Assembly (NCBI GenBank): GCA_016880595.1
Contig: JAEHDC010000017.1
Coordinates: 1 to 26,840, forward strand
Direction of reading: 5' to 3'
Origin: Candidatus Saccharimonadota bacterium
GTDB taxonomy: Bacteria > Patescibacteriota > Saccharimonadia > Saccharimonadales > EFPC-124
Length of the DNA stretch: 26,840 nt
Below the pieces are notes generated by a model that ran no database searches, had not been told where the DNA came from, and saw only the letters and a program-made list of their open reading frames with translations. How positions within the stretch are numbered: the first letter of the stretch is position 1; each line of letters opens with the position of its first letter. Below, one piece after another: positions 21,997 to 26,840 of this stretch. Both the position numbers and the translations under genes were made by a program.

Positions 21997-22950
21997 TTAA
22001 GTCACTTTTAAAGAGCTGGTTGCAAAATCTTTAAAAGCAGGCAGCAAATACAGCAGCAAAACCATTGGCGACAAAACCGCACCGATATACAAAGTTATGA
22101 GGCGGCCAAGATAATAAACGAGTAGCATTACGGTCAATACCAAAAAAGCAATCATAACCAGCAGCCCGCCAATTCCAAGAGAAGATGATTCCTTAGTAAT
22201 ATTGGCCAGCGTGTCCCAAATAGACACGCACAAAAAGCCAGATTGCAAAGCGCGGATCATGCCGTTGGATAGCTCGATAATAGCATCTATGGCAAAAATG
22301 GAAGTATTAATTAGCAAAAACATTAGCGCCAATTGTGGCAGAATTTGTCGGATGTCAATCTCATCAAACCCCAAGGAGCTAAAACTCATAACATGAAATC
22401 CAAGCAGCGCCACAACAAGAATAAATAAAACGTCCGTAATTCCAACCATAGCCAGCCAGAGATTAAAGACACTGGAATTTTCGGCCATAAGCGGCGTGCT
22501 GTTGGTAAAATAGCCCAGGGCTTGCACAAACGGCACGCCAACAGAGCTGATAATACTTTCAAGAACAGTAATGATTGCCTCAACTACTATGTCCCAAAAA
22601 TCGGTTGAATCCTGTTGCTCAATTGATGCTAAAACTGGCAGCTTTTCTGTCGTCCCTTCTACCGAAGAAGAATAGGCGTGACTTAAAATTGCTGTTAGTG
22701 CAGCAGCGGCAATAACCATCACCAAACCTATTAAGGCATTTTTGAGTACCTTTTTGGCGTGCTCAAGATTTTCCGGCTTGCCGCGGCTAGATATGTACTC
22801 GATGCCACCTGTAACCAAGAAAAACGCACAAACTAACGTTGCTATGCCGCAAAGAGTTGCAATTATTGGCGTTAGTACCGAACGCATGGTATCGGATGCA
22901 ATTGCTGCGTCTGCAAACAGCACCAGTGAAGTAACTACTGGGAAAGGCAT
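21997..22950 (-). CDS. VirB6/TrbL-like T4SS channel protein, N-terminal part, 317 aa
   Basis: A polytopic membrane protein. The first 110 residues resemble a VirB2-type pilin (ATLVCAFFLVTGGIEYISSR, KPENLEHAKKVLKNALIGL), strikingly like the separate pilin encoded upstream. Further membrane segments follow at about 165-190, 205-230, 260-285 and 285-310, the last with YYLGRLITLYIGAVLSPMVL. The chain stops after FKDFATSSLKVT, where homologues continue; see the next ORF. GGGGG precedes the ATG, and the stop of the pilin gene lies 3 nt upstream. It would form the membrane channel of the T4SS. Confidence 0.8.
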   Translation of the reverse strand: MPFPVVTSLVLFADAAIASDTMRSVLTPIIATLCGIATLVCAFFLVTGGIEYISSRGKPENLEHAKKVLKNALIGLVMVIAAAALTAILSHAYSSSVEGTTEKLPVLASIEQQDSTDFWDIVVEAIITVLESIISSVGVPFVQALGYFTNSTPLMAENSSVFNLWLAMVGITDVLFILVVALLGFHVMSFSSLGFDEIDIRQILPQLALMFLLINTSIFAIDAIIELSNGMIRALQSGFLCVSIWDTLANITKESSSLGIGGLLVMIAFLVLTVMLLVYYLGRLITLYIGAVLSPMVLLLYLLPAFKDFATSSLKVT

Positions 22951-22953
22951 AAT

Positions 22954-23295
22954 TTATCCCCCGAACGCGCTCGTAGCTAATCCAGTTACAATATTACTAA
23001 TTACGAACGCGGCGATAACAATGGCCAAACCAACGCCCGAATAAAGTAACGTATGCTTTGATTTCTCCAAATTTTCTGGATTGCCGGAACTCATAATATA
23101 ACCAAAACCTCCGGCAACAAAAAAGCCGGCTGCAACAAGACCTGCTAAGCCCGAAATAACTTTAATAACGCTTTTTATAAAGCTTTCAACCTGGGCAATA
23201 TCTCCGTCCGCCGCCAAGGCAGGATGCGCAAAGACAATAGGCGCACTCAGTATCACAAACAACGTGGCAATTTTAAGATTTCTGTATTTTCCCAC
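22954..23295 (-). CDS. VirB2/TrbC-like pilin, 113 aa
   Basis: A Sec signal peptide (KIATLFVILSAPIVFAHPALA) is followed by two hydrophobic helices (VISGLAGLVAAGFFVAGGFG and LLYSGVGLAIVIAAFVISNI) joined by the loop SSGNPENLEKSKH. This is the pilin topology. The start is placed at GTG 23295 because AGAAGGAGG lies 9 nt upstream; an in-frame ATG at 23334 would begin at the predicted transcript start. First gene of the T4SS operon. Confidence 0.85.
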   Translation of the reverse strand: MGKYRNLKIATLFVILSAPIVFAHPALAADGDIAQVESFIKSVIKVISGLAGLVAAGFFVAGGFGYIMSSGNPENLEKSKHTLLYSGVGLAIVIAAFVISNIVTGLATSAFGG

Positions 23296-23340
23296 GTCAA
23301 AAAACCTCCTTCTAAAGATAGAGACCCAAGCCATCTTTGT

Positions 23341-23368
23341 TCTATAATTTACAAAATGTAGTTTACAA
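23341..23368 (-). promoter_or_regulatory. Promoter of the T4SS operon
   Basis: On the minus strand TTGTAA (complement of 23363-23368), 16 nt, and TATAGA (complement of 23341-23346). A transcript start near 23334 leaves a 40-nt leader with a strong ribosome site before the GTG at 23295. Confidence 0.5.
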
Positions 23369-23406
23369 CTAGCAAACTAAATTTCAAAACACGAGCAATT
23401 TACTTA

Positions 23407-23416
23407 GTGCTATAAT
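23407..23416 (+). promoter_or_regulatory. Extended -10 promoter of the gene at 23424
   Basis: TATAAT (23411-23416) preceded by TG plus one base. No good -35 is seen. The ATG at 23424 is 7 nt further on, so the mRNA would be leaderless or nearly so. Confidence 0.5.
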
Positions 23417-23423
23417 CTAAAGC

Positions 23424-23858
23424 ATGCACAAACAATATCTATCTAAACTTAAGGAAGCTGACAAGAGAAAATTAGCTATAGGTTCAGGGATTACTGTGAC
23501 GTTAGTTATTCTTGCAACATTGTTAATAGCACAACTAATCCAGCCTAAGCGCTCAGTGGAGGCTTACTGCAATGTGTACGAGCAAGAAAAAGCAAGACTC
23601 GACGCTATGACTGACGATTCCAACCCATACCCCTCCGGTGTATTCAACGTGGAAGTGACCGATGCTGCACAAATAGCAACATCGCTGGGTCGCTTAAGCC
23701 GCGTGGCTCCGCAAGAAATAGAGTCAGAGCTAACAAGCCTGCAAAAGCTTTACCAAGACATACATGATAATCCTTCGCACGCTATAACCAACGCCCTAAA
23801 CGGTGGGGCCTTGGATGATAGTTTGAAGGGGTGGACGAAAGAGCAGTGCGCAAATTGA
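23424..23858 (+). CDS. Membrane-anchored hypothetical protein, 144 aa
   Basis: A short basic N-terminus and one hydrophobic segment (LAIGSGITVTLVILATLLIA, about 17-36) anchor an acidic extracytoplasmic domain of about 100 residues. That domain has two cysteines, one in EAYCNVYEQEK and one in the C-terminal KEQCAN, which could form a disulfide. It is divergent from the T4SS operon across an 89-128 nt promoter region, so it may belong to the transfer apparatus or exclusion (inference). No family recognised. Confidence 0.65.
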   Translation: MHKQYLSKLKEADKRKLAIGSGITVTLVILATLLIAQLIQPKRSVEAYCNVYEQEKARLDAMTDDSNPYPSGVFNVEVTDAAQIATSLGRLSRVAPQEIESELTSLQKLYQDIHDNPSHAITNALNGGALDDSLKGWTKEQCAN

Positions 23859-23922
23859 AGTATTTTACAATACTTACTAGGGCTGGTGTTGGCTGATCTT
23901 GATTTATTTTTTTGGCGGCCAT
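23782..23922 (-). CDS. Small ORF with strong ribosome site, 46 aa
   Basis: GGAGG sits 6 nt before the ATG at 23922, in the same GGAGGNTAATATATG context as the DUF2958 gene. The product starts MAAKKINQDQPTPALVSIVK and becomes atypical after about residue 25. It overlaps the end of the opposite-strand gene by 77 nt. It may be the surviving 5' end of a longer gene. Confidence 0.35.
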   Translation of the reverse strand: MAAKKINQDQPTPALVSIVKYFNLRTALSSTPSNYHPRPHRLGRWL

Positions 23923-24069
23923 ATATTACCTCCGAGGCTGTTTATTTTTCACGATGCTACCACTGCGCATAACACTACATACGACTATAGTATTTGGCTG
24001 CTTGACCTACAAATCCTACCTAACTTATTATGCTTATATTATTTGGTCGGCGATTATTATAGATATTAG

Positions 24070-24247
24070 CTATTCAAACAATTTTGAAGATTTTACCTTC
24101 CACGCCTTAGCTATCTTTTCGATACTGGTTATTGCAGGATTACGCACACAACACTCTACGCCTGAGATGCAGGTGTAGTCCACGATCTAAACCTGTAAGC
24201 TTGCCAAGCTGTTCTTGTGTGAGTCCAGCTTCCTTGCGGCGGCTCAT
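24070..24247 (-). pseudogene. Decayed XRE-family regulator
   Basis: One minus-strand frame from 24247 reads RRKEAGLTQEQLGKLTGLDR, the first helices of an XRE helix-turn-helix. A second frame continues with CISGVECCVRNPAITSIEK and KIAKAW, the remaining helices, to a stop at 24070. The junction near LDR has lost the usual TY and shifted frame. The rest of the 379-nt stretch 23923-24301 holds nothing else I can support. Confidence 0.6.
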
Positions 24248-24301
24248 ATGCCCCCATGATACGATTTGTTTATTTGCTGCATGTTAGTTAGCACTAGAGG
24301 A

Positions 24302-24892
24302 TTAGAAGCTAGCAAAACTCAGTAGCACCAGCAGTATTCCTATGCTTGTTAGGGCAAGAGTTGTGGGGAGGTGATCCTTAAAACTAGCGTTTTTATTTTT
24401 GGGCTTTGGTGTAAACGCGGTCATCATCTTGTTATTGAGTTCCACTTGTCTACTTTCGATATTAGTTGGTATTTTACCCTCGGAAAGTGCCTGTTGAAGT
24501 AGATCAGAGGAAAACTTTACGCGCTCCCATATTAGGCAAATATTAGCATCACTTTCTTTAGCTAAACTTGAAAGCGTGCTCGTATAAAGCTGACGCGTTT
24601 TGTAGGCAGCAAAAATGATCGCTCCTATCAGCACTATTTCTCCTGTGATGAACAACCACAGAGACTTGATGCTGTCTATTGCCGTAAAACCAAATCCGGC
24701 GATAATTCCTAGCGGCTGCAGGAGGCCATAAACAAACGCTCTATAGCCATCTAGATATTTTTCCTCTTGTCTAGAATAAACATTGGCGACTTTTTCTAGT
24801 AAACTAGTGTCTGTACTGGCTAGATCTTTAAGTAATTTAAGTTTCTCTTCATCTACGGGTATAGATTCATTAGGCATGGCTTGATTACTCAT
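24302..24892 (-). CDS. Hypothetical membrane protein, 196 aa
   Basis: Three hydrophobic segments are visible: about 53-72 (VYGLLQPLGIIAGFGFTAI), 78-97 (LWLFITGEIVLIGAIIFAAY) and 175-194 at the very C-terminus. A soluble loop of about 75 residues lies between the second and third. The N-terminal 45 residues are charged and helical. The family is not recognised. A TATAAT lies 6 nt upstream of the ATG, so the message is probably leaderless. Confidence 0.65.
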   Translation of the reverse strand: MSNQAMPNESIPVDEEKLKLLKDLASTDTSLLEKVANVYSRQEEKYLDGYRAFVYGLLQPLGIIAGFGFTAIDSIKSLWLFITGEIVLIGAIIFAAYKTRQLYTSTLSSLAKESDANICLIWERVKFSSDLLQQALSEGKIPTNIESRQVELNNKMMTAFTPKPKNKNASFKDHLPTTLALTSIGILLVLLSFASF

Positions 24893-24898
24893 GCCGTA

Positions 24899-24928
24899 AT
24901 TATACTCGATTAGACAAAGCTAGCTCAA
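24899..24928 (-). promoter_or_regulatory. Promoter of the gene at 24302-24892
   Basis: On the minus strand TTGAGC (complement of 24923-24928), 18 nt, TATAAT (complement of 24899-24904). The -10 is 6 nt from the ATG. The -35 overlaps the end of the upstream gene. Confidence 0.55.
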
Positions 24929-25291
24929 CTGACACACCACCACCGCTCCCTTCGGCATCAAAGCCGTAACGACATACAAATCCTCGCGCTTAACCTCGCA
25001 AGTTATATACAGTGTCCTGCACTCCGGCGCCCATTGCAAAAGCTGTTCTGGTGTAGCTATGCAAACACCTGCCGTATACTCATCTGGTGACCATCTACAC
25101 GAGAACCTAAGCGTTTGCATCCGTATAACAACCTGGCTTAACTCGTAAATCCGTGTGGCGCTGAGCGTTCTCGCGGATTCTTTTTGTACTTTACGCATGA
25201 GTTTTAGCCATTGTTTGCGAAGAGGCGACATCATCCCGGCGTGATTGTCAGTGACTATCACCACCTTGCCGCAAGCAGTGCGCGTATACAT
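24920..25291 (-). CDS. Hypothetical protein, 123 aa
   Basis: Not recognised. A basic helical middle (LRKQWLKLMRKVQKESARTL) is followed by strands with three scattered cysteines (FSCRWSPDEY, TPEQLLQWAPECRTLYITC). There is no membrane segment. It begins 8 nt after the zinc-ribbon gene stop, so the two form a unit. No convincing ribosome site; the start could differ. Confidence 0.5.
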   Translation of the reverse strand: MYTRTACGKVVIVTDNHAGMMSPLRKQWLKLMRKVQKESARTLSATRIYELSQVVIRMQTLRFSCRWSPDEYTAGVCIATPEQLLQWAPECRTLYITCEVKREDLYVVTALMPKGAVVVCQLS

Positions 25292-25299
25292 ATGCCGCG

Positions 25300-25611
25300 C
25301 TAAATCTTTTGTGCTTGGATTTGCACCAAAAGAGTATTCTTCAAGAATTTAAATCTCGCATCACGCCCACCATAGATTAGATTGTTTGGCTCTCTGCCTA
25401 AATCCATAAATTCACGCCGCTGAATAGCTGTAAAATCCGCCCAACCAACAATAAGTTTTTCTACCTCAGACAAATGAGACACACAAACAAAAACCTGGTG
25501 ACCGCAACAGTCAAACAACCCTGCCGTGGCTTTGCTCAATGACAATGGGACTCCGCATATAGCACAAACCTTTGGCGGGGCAATAAACGCGGGTAATTTA
25601 GTGATTGCCAT
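25300..25611 (-). CDS. Small zinc-ribbon-like protein, 103 aa
   Basis: Cysteines occur as CAICG near residue 16 and DCCGHQVFVC near 36-45, consistent with a treble-clef or zinc-ribbon. The C-terminal half (FTAIQRREFMDLG, KFLKNTLLVQIQ) is helical. ATG 25611 is chosen because GAGGG lies 6 nt upstream; a GTG reading from 25623 begins at that site itself. Upstream gene of a two-gene unit with 24920-25291. Function unknown. Confidence 0.55.
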   Translation of the reverse strand: MAITKLPAFIAPPKVCAICGVPLSLSKATAGLFDCCGHQVFVCVSHLSEVEKLIVGWADFTAIQRREFMDLGREPNNLIYGGRDARFKFLKNTLLVQIQAQKI

Positions 25612-25697
25612 ATTGGCCCTCACGCTTTACGCAATAATTTTTGGGCAAAATAAATACAGTCTCAGCGACTGCACAATGCCGTTGTTCCATATTTTAC

Positions 25698-25826
25698 CTA
25701 GCTTGGATTAGTTTTTAGAAACACAGAACCCGCCGCCAGCGGATTCTTGCGAACCCCATAGCCCTTTCGAGCCATGACCAAGCTAGATGCTGAACGACGG
25801 GATCAGTATCTAGCTTGGCTTTTTTG
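25698..25826 (+). terminator. Strong intrinsic terminator with possible antiterminator segment
   Basis: The terminator is an 11-bp perfect stem (25778-25788 with 25808-25818) followed by CTTTTTTG. An upstream copy of the right arm, CTAGCTTGG at 25698-25706, is perfectly complementary to 25778-25786, so it can pair with the left arm and prevent the terminator. The stretch 25612-25990 has no gene I can support. Its plus-strand transcript could be a leader for the XRE gene at 25991 or a small RNA ending here. Confidence 0.6.
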
Positions 25827-25831
25827 CCATG

Positions 25832-25849
25832 CTTTTGCAAGTGCAAAAG
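25832..25849. other. Hairpin after the terminator
   Basis: CTTTTGC (25832-25838) pairs with GCAAAAG (25843-25849), loop AAGT. It lies 6 nt after the T tract of the preceding terminator, and a weaker T-rich stretch follows. Confidence 0.35.
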
Positions 25850-25990
25850 TTTAGGCTTTAATTGTCCGCCCACCAAGGAGCTTGTCCTCATTATATGTTA
25901 TAGATTCTGTAATTTCAATAGTATTTACAGATAAAATGCTAGTTATTGGCTGTAGAGCTAAAAGCATCTTCTTATTACTCTATAGATAAT

Positions 25991-26206
25991 ATGTCTAAGA
26001 TTGTACGAAATAAATTTGGCAAAAGAATTCGTGACCTTCGTCTGAAAAAAGGCTGGTCTCAAGAAGAACTTGCCGACAAAGTTGGCTTGCACAGAACCTA
26101 TGTTGGCGCAATTGAGCGTGGCGAGCAGAACGTCTCTATCGACAATATCGCCAAGCTCGCAAAGACGCTTGGCGTGACCATAGACTTGCTCTTTATGGAT
26201 GTTTAG
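25991..26206 (+). CDS. XRE-family transcriptional regulator, 71 aa
   Basis: A single Cro/C1-type helix-turn-helix: FGKRIRDLRLKKGWSQEELA, DKVGLHRTYVGAIERGEQNV, then DNIAKLAKTLGVTIDLLF. This is a minimal repressor with no second domain. ATG 25991 is preferred because the family begins just before the first helix; an in-frame TTG at 25946 would add 15 atypical residues. A TATAGA 4 nt upstream suggests a leaderless message. It is likely to control element genes; its operator is not known. Confidence 0.85.
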   Translation: MSKIVRNKFGKRIRDLRLKKGWSQEELADKVGLHRTYVGAIERGEQNVSIDNIAKLAKTLGVTIDLLFMDV

Positions 26207-26243
26207 AATCAGGGAGGAAGCTTGAGTTTGTTGTTGTATGCTG

Positions 26244-26462
26244 CTATTTCTTGCTTGTAGCAAATTTTTTGTAGAGCTGTTCTAGTTCTTCGTCGGTAGC
26301 CGTATGGCCGATTTCATGAATGGCCGTTCCGTAAAAGATCAGGAAGTCGATGGCATTTTCTTGTGTTGCGTTTTCTGGATCGAAAATGCGTAGAAAATTA
26401 AGGACTTTATCAAGGTCTTTCTCGCTCCACTCATAATCTTCGAATTTTTTATAATCTGTCAT
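26244..26462 (-). CDS. Hypothetical acidic protein, 72 aa
   Basis: AGGAGG lies 4 nt before the ATG at 26462 and overlaps the stop of the upstream PLD gene, so the two are an operon. The product is acidic and helical (WSEKDLDKVLNFLRIFDP, EELEQLYKKFATSKK), with IHEIGH in the middle. HEIGH matches the HExxH zinc-protease pattern, but the protein is too short for a known peptidase fold. Family not recognised. Confidence 0.6.
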   Translation of the reverse strand: MTDYKKFEDYEWSEKDLDKVLNFLRIFDPENATQENAIDFLIFYGTAIHEIGHTATDEELEQLYKKFATSKK

Positions 26463-26470
26463 GCTACCTC

Positions 26471-26718
26471 CTACTTTACTAAAAAACGATCTGTTTTCAA
26501 AAAGCTAATCATTTGCTGGGATAGCGCGTTAGACGTGGTGCGCCTCATAATCTCACATGAATCGTTTTGGGAGAGTATGTTTATGCTGCCTTCCCATAAG
26601 ATTTGCCGGTCTACTACAGCTATTTTCTATGGAGGCTGCCGGTGCAAAGCACGGTAACGTCTAAAGCCAATAAATCATCAATAGCCTCGCTGGCCTGAAA
26701 GCCATACGGCGCGTTGTC
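26471..26718 (-). pseudogene. PLD-superfamily nuclease/helicase fragment, 5' truncated
   Basis: The minus strand encodes NAPYGFQASEAIDDLLALDV and, after a one-base gap, a full HKD motif: HRK-IAVVD-RQILWEGSIN, then ILSQNDSCEIMRR and FLKTDRFLVK to a stop at 26471. The H and the rest of HKD are in different frames; adding one T to the four-T run at 26623-26626 (complement A) joins them. The upstream part is missing because transposase sequence begins at about 26717. Relatives carry this domain on DEAD-type helicases or nucleases. Confidence 0.65.
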
Positions 26719-26840
26719 AAGCTCCCTTCTTCCCGAACACCAACTCTCGAAACCTCGCAGGCTGTCTTAGCGTCTGTGCGTAGCTTCTTGGTGACATCTT
26801 TAGTGCCGTGTGGATACGGTCATTGTTGTAGTAGTCAATG
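26717..26840 (-). mobile_element. IS transposase (rve integrase core), C-terminal end, partial
   Basis: The minus strand reads IDYYNNDRIHTALKMSPRSY and then RFRELVFGKKGA to a TGA at 26717-26719. YNNDRIHTALxxxSPxxY is the end of the DDE rve integrase core of IS3/IS481-type transposases. The gene enters from beyond the right edge. The IS terminal repeat is not visible, because PLD-like coding sequence starts immediately after the stop. Confidence 0.75.

Noticed and set aside
23912..24178. Plus-strand 88-aa hydrophobic ORF
   Set aside because: It overlaps the minus-strand XRE remnant and starts on the reverse complement of a strong minus-strand ribosome site. Its hydrophobicity follows from AT-rich antisense sequence.
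26536..26545. Short match to the tRNA-Leu 3' end (GCGCACCA on the minus strand) as a right attachment site
   Set aside because: Only about nine bases, inside the PLD coding frame, with no further similarity to the T arm. Chance is the simpler explanation.
1..26840. CRISPR array
   Set aside because: No regularly spaced direct repeats of 20-40 nt are seen, and no cas gene is present.
1..26840. Alternative genetic code with TGA read as glycine
   Set aside because: TGA ends several well-defined genes at ATGA overlaps (for example VirB4, CHAP and PrgI neighbours), and the internal TGA in the VirB6-like gene falls where relatives have a leucine-like hydrophobic residue.

Overview
The gene content points to a Patescibacteria/CPR bacterium, most likely Candidatus Saccharibacteria (TM7) or a close relative. 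The evidence is a monoderm-type conjugation operon in the order usual for that group (VirB2-like pilin, VirB6-like, PrgI, TraC-like, VirB4, CHAP hydrolase, VirD4/TraG-like), a CPR-style large serine recombinase preceded by a small coupled ORF, many short genes, and normal use of TGA as stop. TGA as stop argues against the Gracilibacteria and Absconditabacteria code. This taxonomic call is inference from gene content only.

Layout. Positions 1-3660 look chromosomal: a hypothetical gene, a left-handed beta-helix hexapeptide-repeat protein, tRNA-Leu(GAG) and an FAD-linked oxidase. tRNA-Leu(CAG) at 3661-3747 is the probable insertion site of an integrative conjugative element that runs to at least the right edge. 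Next to the tRNA lie the frameshifted serine recombinase, its small coupled partner, a ribbon-helix-helix protein, a DUF2958 protein and a replication-relaxation protein. Then comes cargo (7444-15334), and after it the convergent T4SS operon (23295 down to 15428). The right flank (23400-26840) holds small membrane and zinc-ribbon proteins, a decayed and an intact XRE regulator, a strong intrinsic terminator with a possible antiterminator, a truncated PLD nuclease and the end of an IS transposase.

The cargo is the most interesting part. It holds a SAM methyltransferase, a stand-alone Nudix hydrolase, a Gfo/Idh/MocA oxidoreductase, a degenerate Nudix protein with an unrecognised C-terminal domain, a Nudix-DegT/StrS aminotransferase fusion and an ATP-grasp-Nudix fusion. 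Oxidation, transamination, pyrophosphate removal, methylation and amide ligation are the steps that build a 3'-aminonucleoside of the puromycin/A201A kind, and an amino-sugar route is the main alternative. Four Nudix domains in adjacent genes, two of them fused to biosynthetic enzymes, look unusual. A Trypco1 conflict-system domain protein sits just upstream.

Several genes (recombinase twice, oxidoreductase, VirB6-like, PLD fragment) are broken by single-base differences, each in a homopolymer run. Either the sequence has homopolymer errors or the element is decaying. The VirB6-like gene also has an in-frame TGA, and the XRE remnant is more heavily damaged.
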